A stretch of 64,000 bases of DNA from Branchiostoma floridae (lineage: Eukaryota; Chordata; Leptocardii; Amphioxiformes; Branchiostomatidae), in assembly GCF_000003815.2 (NCBI RefSeq), contig NC_049988.1:1395703-1459702 (forward strand), written 5' to 3'. Positions 36,001-45,297 of this stretch are shown here, piece by piece (position 1 is the first letter of the stretch; every line of letters begins with the position of its first letter). The notes below the pieces were generated by a model, which was given only the letters and a program-made list of their open reading frames with translations, had not been told where the DNA came from and did not search any database. Both the position numbers and the translations under genes were made by a program.

Positions 36001-39000
36001 CAGCACCGGCGGACACATGACACCCTAGTCAAACATCTGAAGACGCTCCTCTACGCGGTAGGCTTACCTCCAAGCAGCTATTCCGGCCACAGCTTTCGGC
36101 GTGGGCGGTGCGACCTACGCCTGGCATTGCGGGGCGGACCCGCAAGTGCTGAAGCTGCTGGGTGACTGGTCTTCGGACGCTTTCCAGGCTTACCTCGACT
36201 GCACCTTCGACCAGAGATATGAGTTCGCGCAGCTGCTCGCCGGCAAAATAAAGAGTGGTATCCTAGCTATATAGACACTTAGTTCTCTACACACTCCACT
36301 CTACCGCAGACTCTCGATAGCTCTACTCACAGAATTAGTCTGTGCGGTACCATTGTATAGTCATGTTCAGCCCAGCACGGCTCATGTACCTTATTGTGAG
36401 TGAGAGTATCCACAATTGTACGCAAGCCTAGGCAGCCGTTGTGCCATTATATGGACGTTACTGGTTAAAGTATAGGTTTAGGCGATTCTAGTTCACCCTT
36501 TCAGCCCGCAGCAGCATTGTGTTTTGTTCAGCTGCAGTCGAACCTCAGTGCACATGCCACGTCTTGCCTATGTAGCTACAGTTGGGCACGTCAACTTGTT
36601 AATGATATACGTAGATTACGTCCCAGTTAGGGTCATATCGGCTTCCCAATGTCAGGTTCAGCCTGAGTTATAATTGTTCATGTTCGGCCTGAATTGCTTA
36701 CACGATGTCAAGCCTAGCCGGGTTATTAATGTTCAGTTTAGAAAGAATCGTTTACATGCATTAGAAGCGCTGTAGACAGTGCTACGATCTTGGTTAGTGT
36801 GCGTGGCCAGTGGTTTTGTATCACGTCACTGCATTGTTCCTTAGCTACTCAGTTCTGCACCCACTCAGCACGTTCACTGCACTCTCCCCTCCCCGGCAAT
36901 TCCCTGCGGGCTTGGTCCTGGTGGTTGGTCATTCTCCTGAACATTAAAAGTTACATTGATTCCAAGCCCACACAGGTGTTATTGCCTTCCTGAGCGAGAG
37001 TGCAGTTAATTGTGTTGATTTAGGCGGAAAGCGTAAATGAAATAATTTACTGCGCATGAGCCATGACCTATGCCCTTGGGCTCACGTGATTCATCCTGTC
37101 TCCCATGTAAAGCAGTCCGAGAGGACGTAGATCGCAGAGTTAACTTTTATGCACCCCCCCACCCACCTCGTGGTTGGTCATTCTCCTGAACATTAAAAGT
37201 TACATTGATTCCAAGCCCACACAGGTGTTATTGCCTTCCTGAGCGAGAGTGCAGTTAATTCTGTAACAACATTCCTCTTTGCTACACCTAATACAAATGT
37301 ATCAAAATCAGGTTTCAACATTGTTGAGACTGTAAAATCAGCATAGATATGTTAAGTTGAAGCACAGCAAAACTATTGAGAGTAAGTCTGTTTGCTACTG
37401 TGTTGCACCCTGAATATTAATGTTATTTGAGTTGCCCTTTTAGTTTGTTCTATGCCAAACAACTTCTCCAATACATCAAATGGAATGTAACACTTCTAGC
37501 AACACTCTGCTTAAAATGCATTTCTAACAGACTCTATCAAAAATGGTATCCTACTTGAGGTTATTGGAGGACTCCTTGAGCTTGACAATCTCATCCCTGA
37601 TGCTGTCCCTGTCTGTCAGCAGACTGTCCACCTTCTGCTGCAGGGCCTGCTGGCTATCATTGGTCTGCTGGAGCTGGGCTCGGATGAAGTCAAAATCACC
37701 CTGGATACACACAAGGAAATCAACGTCAATATAATCAAGTTTCAATGGATGGATGTTTTCTATTATCAAAATAGGGTTAGTTATATAGTGTGTTAGTTAG
37801 GCCCGATCTAGACACATTTTTTCCCGATATAGCCGCATCTGCCGATATCGGCGGGGCCGATATCGGGGCGCATCTAAACACATTTTGCAAATGGCAGCGC
37901 GGGATATCCGCTCGTAGCGCGGAACACCCGCGGCGCGGAACATTCGTGACCCCTTTTGACCTCTGGTGACACATCCCGCGGATTTCAAAATGGCAGGAAT
38001 GCCGGTAGCTTTTCCACTCGTTATCAATCAGGTAATGTTCTTTCTGTAAGGATGGGCCATGCAAGGGTAGGGCGCAGGAGGCGATTGAGATACAGGGAGA
38101 GACGACAGCGGCCGGCTAGAGTGAACGCAGCGTTCTTTCTCGCTGCCCTGATTGTGGCGGAGGGTGGAAAGCCTGTACACCGGGGTGTACCAAGGAATCC
38201 CGCGTCCTTTTGGGATCTCCTCCTCCGACCATACACGCGGTTTCTGCATGGCTCCATGTGCAACGGAAGCGCCCAGCTTTTCCCTCCGCCATCTTGCTCT
38301 CCCGCGCTAATACCAGTATGCCGCTGTTCCCGCGTTATATGCTAATGAGCCCGCGTTAACTGTAGTTATATGCTAATGAGCTTCGCGAATTCGCAGAGCA
38401 TCTACACGCGCGCGAAACATGTCGGGGACCCCTGCTAAGGTATCGGTAAGGTATCGTTAGATGGCTTACGAATGGTCCGATTGTGGAGAAATTTTCCCGA
38501 TATAGTAATGGCGATATAGTAGTTGCATCTAGACACTGAAAAAAAGCTGTCGGCGAGAGGTAGTAGGCTCGCCGATATCGGGAAAAACTGTGTGTAGATC
38601 GCGCCTTAGCAGCCATGTGTTCTTCCTGTAACAAAGGAACTACTCTACGTCGGTATTCATGTCATTTCAGAAGGCTAAGCGACAATCACAAATCTTACTT
38701 GAAAATATTTTCAATGAAAAATTAATGCCTTTCCTTAAAAATCAAATGTATTCTTCACAACTCATTCTCTTTTCAATCATCCCTCCTTTTTAATCTAGGG
38801 GGACAGTTTTTCCTTCCTACTTAATGAACACTTGGAGAAGTTCCAAGGATAAGCTGGTGACCCTGACCTTGAGTGAGTGGAACATCTCGCTGAGCTCCAG
38901 CACCTGCTGCCTGAACTCACTCTTGCTGTTATCCAGCCGCTCCTCGATCTGTTTGTCATCTATCTGGATACGGCCCAGCTCCTGCATGGCCCCTTCAAAC

Positions 39001-42000
39001 CCACACTTCATGTCTGACACCAAGGACTGCAGCTGGAATACACAAAAAAGGAAAATCACATCAATATGTCACTTTAAAACATTTAGCCGAGAAACAAATG
39101 GTTTACAACAATGCTGAAATAAGATCACAAACACCTCAGAATCTTTTGTATGATAATGGCTACAAACTGAAACACCGGCAAAACCAGGGCACCTTTTGTC
39201 TGAAATCTTGTGGCAAAGATGTATATGAAGGAACCACAAAAATGATCTAATCTTGATAGAACCTATGTAAAAATCAAATTGTGCAGCAACAATCTAGACA
39301 AGCAAGTCAAACTAGTTATCACAACTCCCAATGCAAGAGCCACAGCAACCTGTATCTCAGGTGTGATCTAGTGTTAGACTGGGTCTTTGGGTTAATGCAA
39401 AGCACTCTAAAACCTTGGCAATGCCATAAAACACTCAAGAGGTGCCTCATTTTGTCCCTGGAGGAAGATGTCCGTTATATTGCAAGGTGTTAGATACTTT
39501 CTATTTTGCATTATTGATGAGTTTTGGGGAGACATGTAAAAGCACTTTCCACTGTGGAAGAACCTGCCAGATACAACAGCTCCTATAGACTCTCATCATT
39601 TATCATGAGATATCCTGGGGTCCAACTACTGATCATGCTATACATAATATATAATGCAGAAAGCCATAAATCTAAGGCTGGTAAGGTCTCCTCAATAGCC
39701 AGACAATTCATCATAGATAAAAATAATTTTCTTCTCTTGGTTGCATGATAAGAAATATTGGTTTACTTTGTTTGATTGACCAGTTCATTATTTGTTTAAC
39801 TACTTCATAATTTTCAAGGATAGACTCATAGAGCAAAGAACTCAATTGAAAGTGGTTGAATAAGATTGGGTGCAAAACATCATAAACCAGTACCTGCCAC
39901 ACTTGCAATACAGCTACTATTACTATTAGGAAAATACTTTAATATGCTTTGGAATTTATATAGTCTCTTGTATTATCTTGGTACAATAGAAGTCAAACGA
40001 AGAGCATCATTATGGAAACTACATGGGAATTCCTCTGCCAGTATGCGATACACCTGATCAAGACACCCAAGACCATCTTCAACAAAAGCACTGGAGCATA
40101 TGAAATGGAGAATACATGTATATCTTTCCAACAGTGAAAATGATACCACTGGGCACAGACACAGACAGTATAATGGAAGATGGCTCCTGATATCAGGTTT
40201 CTGGTCTTATCTGTCCTATTGTGTACCATCGCTGGTAAACAAGCTGTCCACCCTTTGTATGACTATGCTTGCTTGACAACATTATAGAAAGTACATGTGC
40301 ATTACTGACAGTTACAAGTGCTGGACACCCATGTAAAAAAAAACTTGAGTTGGACAACTTTTTAAAAATTCACTTGGTTGAACCAACTTTTCACTGGCCC
40401 AAAATTTAAATCACATGAAACATTTCTGTGCAATTTGACTTGCAGCAAGGAAATCTTATTTTTCAGTAAAAAAAAAAGGCACTTAAAAGTTCAAAGCATT
40501 TAACTCAACCATTGCCTATCCACAGCTACCCATGGAAAAACACATTGAACCAATTGGGAAAGTAAAAGCCGGACATACACTTGCAACCGCACTTTCACCT
40601 GCTCCAGACAATTGGGCCAAAGGACTTGTCCAACCATGCAACTGCATCCATTGGTCGACAAACACTTATTTCCTTTAGGAGGCAGAAATTCAAATTGGAA
40701 ACAGAAATGTTATTTCTGTCCCCCTGAGTACTTAACACAGTAGATATGGCCTAAGAACCAAAAAAGGGAATGTCAAGAAGAAGCACTCACTATCAAGCTT
40801 AAAGCTAAGTCAACATATTTTCACATTCAACAATTCAAGGAAAACTACCTNNNNNNNNNNNNNNNNNNNNNNNNNNNNNNNNNNNNNNNNNNNNNNNNNN
40901 NNNNNNNNNNNNNNNNNNNNNNNNNNNNNNNNNNNNNNNNNNNNNNNNNNNNNNNNNNAATAAAACTCCTCTCTCGTCTAAACTCCTTCCCCAGCTTATG
41001 TTACTGTCTTAAACTACCGCAAGATCTGCTTGGAGATTAGGAAGTCCTGTACTCCACTTGAACCAGACTTGAGAATCAACAACAAACCACTTGTTCCTAC
41101 TTTCAATGTTGTGACTCCCAGTAGCAGGCAGTCTGTGTCTCCTTCCTTCCTGAAGGACTTGTTTCTTCCCGTCCACACTGGCAGGTTATGTCTACATTTG
41201 TACCATTGTCTCCTCGTATCATGCTGTCATCCTGTTTGTAGCTGGATATGATTTATTCATGGCAGCTTGACTTCACCATTTGTCAGTCTCATCACAGACT
41301 AGTACTGAATGAAATCCAACTTTGGCAGGAAGTATGTAGAGAAGTTTCTTTTATGGTGATAGTTATGATTCTCGTAATGAAATCAATGGTACAAATAGAT
41401 ATTTTTTCTACCAAAGATTTTATAATAGTCAGCATTACCTTCGTTTGGGGACATTGTTGCTCATGCATATGGGAATAAGGCACGATCTAGACACGTTTTT
41501 TCCCGATATCGGCGAGCGAACAACCTCTCGCCAACAGCTTTTTTTCGCCACAAAGATATCGGGAAAATTTCTCCCGAAAGGTCCGGACCATTCGTACGAT
41601 AGCTTAGCAGGGGTCCCCGATAGCTTCCGCGTGTGTGTAGATGTGTCCCGACTTCGGGAGGGCTCATAAGCATACAAAGCGGGCTCATTAGGCTATATAG
41701 CTGTTTATGACTACAACTTACAGCGCCACGGGTGTCCCGCGGCCAACGTTCCAGATCCCTCCCGACACATCCACAGATATCGGTAAAAACTGTGTATAGA
41801 TTGGGCCTAAATCCGTTTCCTGTAAACCCCTTTTGCACCCTCTTTTAATCCCAGCTCCTTGGGTCTGACCTGAAGTTTGAACAACCCTGGGGTGATCCCC
41901 GGTGATAGCTTTTCCTTGTAAGGATTAGTTTGATTTATTATCAACTCTGACTTAATGCTGTCACTTGTGCAAGGCTGGTCTAATTAATTACTTGTTTGGA

Positions 42001-43005
42001 ATTGGAGGCTCTTCCTTCAGAAGTTTCCAATTGCTCAATAATTTCAATAGTATCAGTCGTACTCAAAAAATCATAAATCATAAAGTAGGCCTATCTAAAA
42101 TATCTCTGAATCAAAAGTCAGATTATGCCAAACTGTCCATATCTTGACAACTGCAACTGATTATCCATTAGCAAGATTGGATGGGGTAAGATTTAGGTTA
42201 CATCTTTGTTTTGCGTTCTTCATTTATGAGGTAGTCAGCTTAGATTGATTGTTACAACAAAACAAGTAGTGAGGACATGGATACTTACATTATTACAAAA
42301 GCTTGATGAACTTGCATCTTTTGTACTACTAATCCTGGGTAGGGATGTCTTGGTTCGGCCTGCACCCTTCTTTTGGAAGGGACATAAAATCTGGGTCCCG
42401 TGTTCAAGAAGGTGCCTTGAGGGGAAGGGCTAGCAATAACTACCTGTAAAAATATACCACGCTGCGGAAACAGCAAGGAAACGTGCCCAACTCTGTGCCA
42501 CTAGGGTGGACAACAACAGTGCTCTTATGACTTTTATGAAGTATCTAATAAGGTAGCCTGAGTACATGTATCAGCCTTGTTACTGTTAGTTAACTGAGGC
42601 TCCCATATTCACCCCTCATGTGCAGTATACATGTAGGAGCCCCAGTAAACTAACAAGGCTGATACTCAGGCTGCATCTTAAGTACCTGTTGGAAATCTTG
42701 TGTGACTGGAGAGTGCTAACNNNNNNNNNNNNNNNNNNNNNNNNNNNNNNNNNNNNNNNNNNNNNNNNNNNNNNNNNNNNNNNNNNNNNNNNNNNNNNNN
42801 NNNNNNNNNNNNNNNNNNNNNNNNNNNNNNNNNNNNNNNNNNNNNNNNNNNNNNNNGGAGGAGCCGAAGGGTTGTCAAGACTAGGAGAAGCTGAAGAGTT
42901 GTCAGGACTAGGAGAAGCTGAAGAGTTGTCAGGACTAGGTGGAGCCGAAACTGCCAGCTGGGCTGAAGGGGGGTTGTCCTCAATCCTCTTGTTCTCAGTC
43001 ACCAT
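24007..43005 (-). CDS. ARHGEF33: ARHGEF33-like RhoGEF: coiled coil + DH domain, no PH domain
   Basis: Exons on the minus strand: 43005 to about 42857 (runs into a gap), 42715-42686, 42443-42312, 39032-38868, 37700-37555, 33297-33140, 32071-31905, 29726-29666, 29371-29242, 28965-28833, 27997-27890, 27728-27633, 27137-26986, 26699-26589, 26282-25435, 25258-25093 and 24172-24007 (TGA). Phases match from 42715 onward (about 920 aa). Order: Ser/Pro repeats; coiled coil with LQSLVSDMKCGFEGAMQELG, matching my recollection of human ARHGEF33; acidic linker; DH domain (ITQDFVESESQYVSYL, AMFPAVLQRLH, NFLDLYVEYVKDFP, LLAPVQRIPQYVIFFQ); DSGVHSED; a long Arg/Pro/Tyr-rich tail in one 848-bp exon; and a basic end. 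DH domains exchange nucleotide on Rho GTPases; no PH domain follows, as in ARHGEF33. AATAAA lies at 24001-23996, just past the stop. The start at 43005 is inferred: ATGGTG follows an acceptor directly. Confidence 0.82.
28209..28585 (-). mobile_element. MITE family 'GGTTGGACAAG', copy 2 (RhoGEF intron)
   Basis: Begins AGGGATAAACAAGTCCATTA and ends CTTGTCTAACCCT. The interior repeats GGGCAAGTA/TACTTGCCC motifs as in copy 1, in reverse orientation. Flanked on the right by a CT microsatellite. About 377 bp. Confidence 0.7.
32469..32614. mobile_element. short MITE, family 'ACCAATTTAATT', copy 1
   Basis: Left end AGGCCACACCAATTTAATTG continuing to GGTTGGTTCCTGGATTTTTA; right end reads TCCGATGACCAACAAATTGATGTGGCCTT, its diverged reverse complement. 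About 146 bp, in a RhoGEF intron. Ends match the larger element at 57781-59023. Confidence 0.65.
33398..33539 (+). repeat. A1 split direct repeat of the YR retroelement
   Basis: Starts GTGTTGATTTAGGCGGAAAG and ends TTTTATGCA; repeated almost exactly at 37012-37153. Confidence 0.9.
33569..34588 (+). CDS. gag-like ORF1 of the YR retroelement
   Basis: Intact frame of 339 aa from MPKRAKKCPGCGQDN. An N-terminal CxxC...C pattern is followed by a charged coiled coil (ADLERRKAELQEQL, EKEVAELEEELQ), a central globular region (LTMEEFLVGSMGLLQTAVAS) and a C-terminal Cys/His cluster, FCWAFNENDCSVSSCGFEH with CSFCWKR, close to a CCCH/CCHC nucleic-acid-binding finger. This layout fits the structural ORF of Ngaro-type elements. 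The frame carries no stops, so it could still be expressed. The start was taken as the first ATG giving the conserved-looking zinc cluster. Confidence 0.7.
   Translation: MPKRAKKCPGCGQDNSLHPNGRGNKQCKGISQPVHSDTESVETTPPAGGKVKATADLERRKAELQEQLTQARLEKEVAELEEELQKARCSTEPAKETDPTLPKPTELHKTDPAHTSLLGPGDITLQQLRDNSPLQAQVTAKYPDLIGSRKKTEGKTLSPEAFVYSFESAEPKKYDELTMEEFLVGSMGLLQTAVASMPQWELAGRLSILQCACTKLARYKWQVVRSFHAAALREALRKPGSWSADWTDLKEMYFDADPTRLKPSSEATSQAPAEKPKAPKFCWAFNENDCSVSSCGFEHACSFCWKRLNRKYKHSETDCERKKTDAKRSTGAQAAGSTA
34655..36274 (+). pseudogene. ORF2 of the YR retroelement: RNase H-like remnant + tyrosine recombinase, two frame breaks
   Basis: The open frame 34655-36028 has no convincing ATG. Its first part (about 34690-35060) is a low-complexity duplicated segment. 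IVVMCDNEAAVTVLNSG near 35240-35290 resembles the CDN...VLNSG stretch of DIRS/Ngaro RNase H. The recombinase follows: AGTYSDFRTQWRAFLLFC, then FSLLRKSNLV with the first catalytic Arg at 35747-35749. The frame then slips at about 36010-36024 and back at about 36103. In the shifted segment SYSGHSFRRG supplies the HxxR motif (36088-36099), and back in the first frame GATYAW, LLGDWSSDAFQAYLD gives the Tyr nucleophile at 36191-36193; TAG at 36272-36274. The two slips cancel. Between ORF1 and the RNase H remnant there is no room for a reverse transcriptase. Confidence 0.8.
36921..37011 (+). repeat. B1 split direct repeat
   Basis: Starts GTGGTTGGTCATTCTCCTGA and ends GAGTGCAGTTAATT, directly abutting A2; identical to 37170-37260. 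Confidence 0.9.
37012..37153 (+). repeat. A2 split direct repeat
   Basis: Internal copy of A1, joined to B1 without spacer. A poly-C stretch (CACCCCCCC) separates it from B2. Confidence 0.9.
37170..37260 (+). repeat. B2 split direct repeat (right end)
   Basis: Terminal copy of B1; the element ends at AATT before CTGTAACAACATT. Confidence 0.9.
37800..38605. mobile_element. PIF/Harbinger-type MITE, copy 1 (TTA target duplication)
   Basis: About 806 bp between two TTA triplets (37797-37799 and 38606-38608). Left end GGCCCGATCTAGACACATTT then TTTCCCGATA; right end TATCGGGAAAAACTG then TGTGTAGATCGCGCC. A 3-bp TWA duplication with GC-starting inverted repeats is typical of PIF/Harbinger. The interior is GC-rich with no recognisable gene. 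Lies in a RhoGEF intron between exons 39032-38868 and 37700-37555. Confidence 0.75.
40346..40636 (+). mobile_element. MITE family 'GGTTGGACAAG', copy 3 (degraded)
   Basis: Left end TTGAGTTGGACAACTTTTT, right end GGACTTGTCCAACC; interior resembles copy 1 (CACTTGGTTGAACCAACTTT, CACTGGCCCAAAATT). About 290 bp, more diverged than the other two copies. Confidence 0.6.
40851..40958. other. assembly gap (108 N)
   Basis: Undetermined bases inside a RhoGEF intron. Confidence 1.
41479..41807. mobile_element. PIF/Harbinger-type MITE, copy 2 (TAA target duplication)
   Basis: 329 bp between TAA (41476-41478) and TAA (41808-41810). Left end GGCACGATCTAGACACGTTT, right end AAAACTGTGTATAGATTGGGCC. Shares ends with the copies at 37800 and 43088, and shares its interior (AGCTTAGCAGGGGTCCCCGA, ACGGGTGTCCCGCGG) with copy 3. 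Confidence 0.8.
42554..42672. mobile_element. palindromic foldback element in a RhoGEF intron
   Basis: Left arm TAGCCTGAGTACATGTATCA then GCCTTGTTA...GTTA; right arm TAACAAGGCTGATACTCAGGCT. About 119 bp. The ends start TAGCCTG like the hAT-type elements at 4023 and 10175, but I see no clear target duplication. The right end is only a few bases from the splice donor at 42685. Confidence 0.6.
42721..42856. other. assembly gap (136 N) inside the RhoGEF 5' coding region
   Basis: Separates the repeat-encoding first exon from the 30-bp exon at 42715-42686, so the N-terminal sequence and one splice junction are not visible. Confidence 1.
42857..42950 (-). repeat. 27-bp coding minisatellite bordering an assembly gap
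   Basis: Unit of 27 bp, seen on + as GAAGAGTTGTCAGGACTAGG plus AGAAGCT, repeated about three times with variation before running into the N gap. In the RhoGEF frame each unit encodes nine residues of the type SPDNSSASP. The gap (42721-42856) is probably more of the same array that did not assemble. Confidence 0.75.
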
Positions 43006-43087
43006 CTGTATTATGTAACAACAGAGTCATCAACATTTAGTCTTAGAATAATTATTATAATCGATACATCAAAAGAGTTTTAACTAA

Positions 43088-43290
43088 GGCCCAATCTAAA
43101 CACAGTTTTTACCGATATCGGTGGATGTGTCGGGAGGGATCTGGAACGCTGGCCGCGGGACACCCGTGGCGCTTGCAGTCATAAACAGCTATATAGCCTA
43201 ATGAGCCCGCGTTGTATGCTAATGAGCCTTCCCGAAGTCGGGACACATTTACACGCGCGCGGAAGCTGTCGGGGACCCCTGCTAAGCTAT
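43088..43290. mobile_element. PIF/Harbinger-type MITE, copy 3 (truncated)
   Basis: Starts directly after TAA (43085-43087) with GGCCCAATCTAAACACAGTT and follows the reverse complement of copy 2 through GACACCCGTGGCGCT and GGAAGCTGTCGGGGACCCCT until about 43290. The second inverted repeat is missing and the sequence continues into the ORF at 43287-43748. Confidence 0.7.
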
Positions 43291-43748
43291 CGGGGACCCC
43301 TGCCTCGGAGAGCGACGCTAAAGAATCGACGGTGGGCAGCAACACAGGTGAACTGGATGACGATGATGCTGATTAAAGGGTCATCCTCGACAAGACCGAC
43401 GGCGGCCTGAGCGGCGTCCCTGCTGGCCTTGTCCTGCTTGATGGGTTGGGCCGCCGTGATGTTATTGGCGGCCAGGATGGCACAGTGTGCCAGCTTCCTC
43501 ATGGAGGCCTCGGGCTTTGGGTCCATGCCGGCCATCTCCATCAGATCCTCCGGGGCCTCCCCAGGCAGTGCCCCAATCCGTTCCGAAATCTCCTCAGCAT
43601 TGTATGCCGAGAGAGGTGTCTCGGCCTCAAACCGTGCTAGTTGGTCCTCCTCAGGTGGACCGTCGGGCTTTCGCAACTCCCGCAAAATTGGGAGGATGCT
43701 ACGGTTCACCAGGGTGGCGTCCGCGCGCTGAACCGGAGGGGAAGACAT
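43287..43748 (-). CDS. hypothetical ORF, 153 aa, function unknown
   Basis: Intact ATG-initiated frame, rich in Glu, Ala and Pro (MSSPPVQRADATLVN, LSAYNAEEISERIGALPGE, ASMRKLAHCAILAANNI). Composition and absence of stops look coding, but I do not recognise the family. The last residues, after DDPLI, fall in or next to the truncated MITE, so the native 3' end may be lost or spliced. It lies just upstream of the RhoGEF first exon on the same strand, and could be a transposon ORF or an unrelated gene. Confidence 0.35.
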   Translation of the reverse strand: MSSPPVQRADATLVNRSILPILRELRKPDGPPEEDQLARFEAETPLSAYNAEEISERIGALPGEAPEDLMEMAGMDPKPEASMRKLAHCAILAANNITAAQPIKQDKASRDAAQAAVGLVEDDPLISIIVIQFTCVAAHRRFFSVALRGRGPR

Positions 43749-43865
43749 CACTCCGTTCTGGTCGGGCGTCGAAACCCGAGTGAGGACACATGGTGTGTTC
43801 TATACCTAGACAATTCCTCCTGCAAAGCATCTCGGGATAATCTATGATGGTGAAGAGGATGACTA

Positions 43866-43884
43866 ATGATGATGATGATGATGA
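43866..43884. repeat. GAT microsatellite
   Basis: About six consecutive GAT units (gatgatgatgat...). Confidence 0.8.
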
Positions 43885-45054
43885 ATTACATCATGCCGTC
43901 CGCGGCATCCCAGTGCGACCTCATCCTTGTAAAGGAGAAGTTCATCTCCGATTTGCCGACAAAGTAGTAAAGCTTCGTGGTGCAGCTGTCTGGTCGCTGT
44001 GACCCAGAGCTGTCCTCCCAGTTATCAGGAGGTAGTCCTGTACAGTGGCGACCTCCCTGTGACTAAGGGAGGTTGATCCTAATTAACTTGCGAAGTTGTG
44101 TTTTTACGTCCTCACTACCTTTGCAGTTTTCCAAAACAACTCGCTCATCGCCTCTTCATCATATAAAATGTTACATACATGATGCAAGCGTACGGGTCTG
44201 TTATGTAATGGAGGTCGAAGTTGGCTTGTCAGGTTTGCAGGATATGTTTGTTGTAGCTGTTTGTCACTTGGCACATCGGATCACGTTTGAGAATGATAGA
44301 CTCGTGCGAGCTTTTCCCGCTTTAACTTAATATGTGTGGGATCTATTGCTTAAGTTAAAATGGAATAGCTTGTCTGGAGAACTAGGTACCTGAACAAGTC
44401 TGACTGTTCCACAGGTGGCAAATCTTGCGAGTAAACTTGGGATTGCGGCAAGGAATATCTATCACATATATTTTCTCCATACACCGCAGCTTAACATGGC
44501 TTTCCAAAGACTGAGCATACTTGGACAGCACTGGTACATTATTGGCACGGAGGAGGGCGACATTTTGATAGCTGGGACGTACTCAGCTCCTTTTCACATG
44601 GATATAGGAAGTTTCATTAGAATGACATAGGCTAAACATCACTTTACTATAACTCGTTAACTATGTTACAGCTATGTGAGTACAAAGCAATCCATGGTCC
44701 ATTGTTGAGTCTAATCTTCACATTTTAATGAACCAAATAAGCATTATTATCATTACTAATTGTTTGTCTGTACCACATTTCACTTTGAGATGTTTTCTGA
44801 GAGCAAAGTCACACTTGTCTCCTTCATGTGATAAACAATGTGTCTTGTATGGCATATAAAAGCCATACAACTGTAAGATATCCTGTTTGCTTGTCTGTGG
44901 CACACTTCATTTTGAGACGTGTGTTTAATTCATAACTTAAGAAGACAGCCACAAAATAATGGAACATTTCAACTACTTGACAATTCTAGTACTGTCAATT
45001 CAGACATAACAACATGACGTGGATAATATTTCGGCTGACTAAATCCACATAACT

Positions 45055-45297
45055 ATGATGCGGGATAGTGTATCTGAAAAAGAAATGATAACAGTGATAA
45101 AACATAAAGTGGGTGTCGACTTCACTTCATGGAAAGACATGATGCCATGCCCCCACAACCATCTCCAGTGCAAGTTCTGCACATTTGTTTGCAGGACAAA
45201 ACCCCACATGACAAGACACATGAAGGTACACAAAGTGACAACAGAACCACTAAGAGAAAATCATCATGTCAAAAAATCCGGTGACGTGGAGAAGTAA
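45055..45297 (+). CDS. short ORF with one C2H2 zinc finger
   Basis: 80-residue frame whose middle part reads CKFCTFVCRTKPHMTRHMKVH, an exact C-x2-C-x12-H-x3-H finger. No second finger, no clear splice sites and no recognised partner domain. Probably a fragment of a larger zinc-finger gene or transposon; expression is uncertain. Confidence 0.4.
   Translation: MMRDSVSEKEMITVIKHKVGVDFTSWKDMMPCPHNHLQCKFCTFVCRTKPHMTRHMKVHKVTTEPLRENHHVKKSGDVEK

Larger units (their letters stand above)
33398..37260 (+). mobile_element. Ngaro/PAT-like tyrosine-recombinase retroelement with split direct repeats, reverse transcriptase missing
   Basis: The terminal structure is A1 (33398-33539), two ORFs, B1 (36921-37011), A2 (37012-37153) and B2 (37170-37260), ending AATT. 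A1 and A2 are 142 bp with one difference seen (CTCGGG/CTTGGG); B1 and B2 are 91 bp and appear identical. This A-B-A-B arrangement is the hallmark of PAT and Ngaro YR retrotransposons, in which a tyrosine recombinase integrates a circular intermediate. No target duplication is seen, as expected for that mechanism. It encodes a gag-like protein, an RNase H-like remnant and a tyrosine recombinase, but no reverse transcriptase motif was found, and the total 3.86 kb is short for the group. It sits in a RhoGEF intron on the opposite strand. Confidence 0.88.

Noticed and set aside
43866-43884. GAT run as a coding Asp repeat
   Set aside because: No surrounding open frame with splice sites; treated as a microsatellite.
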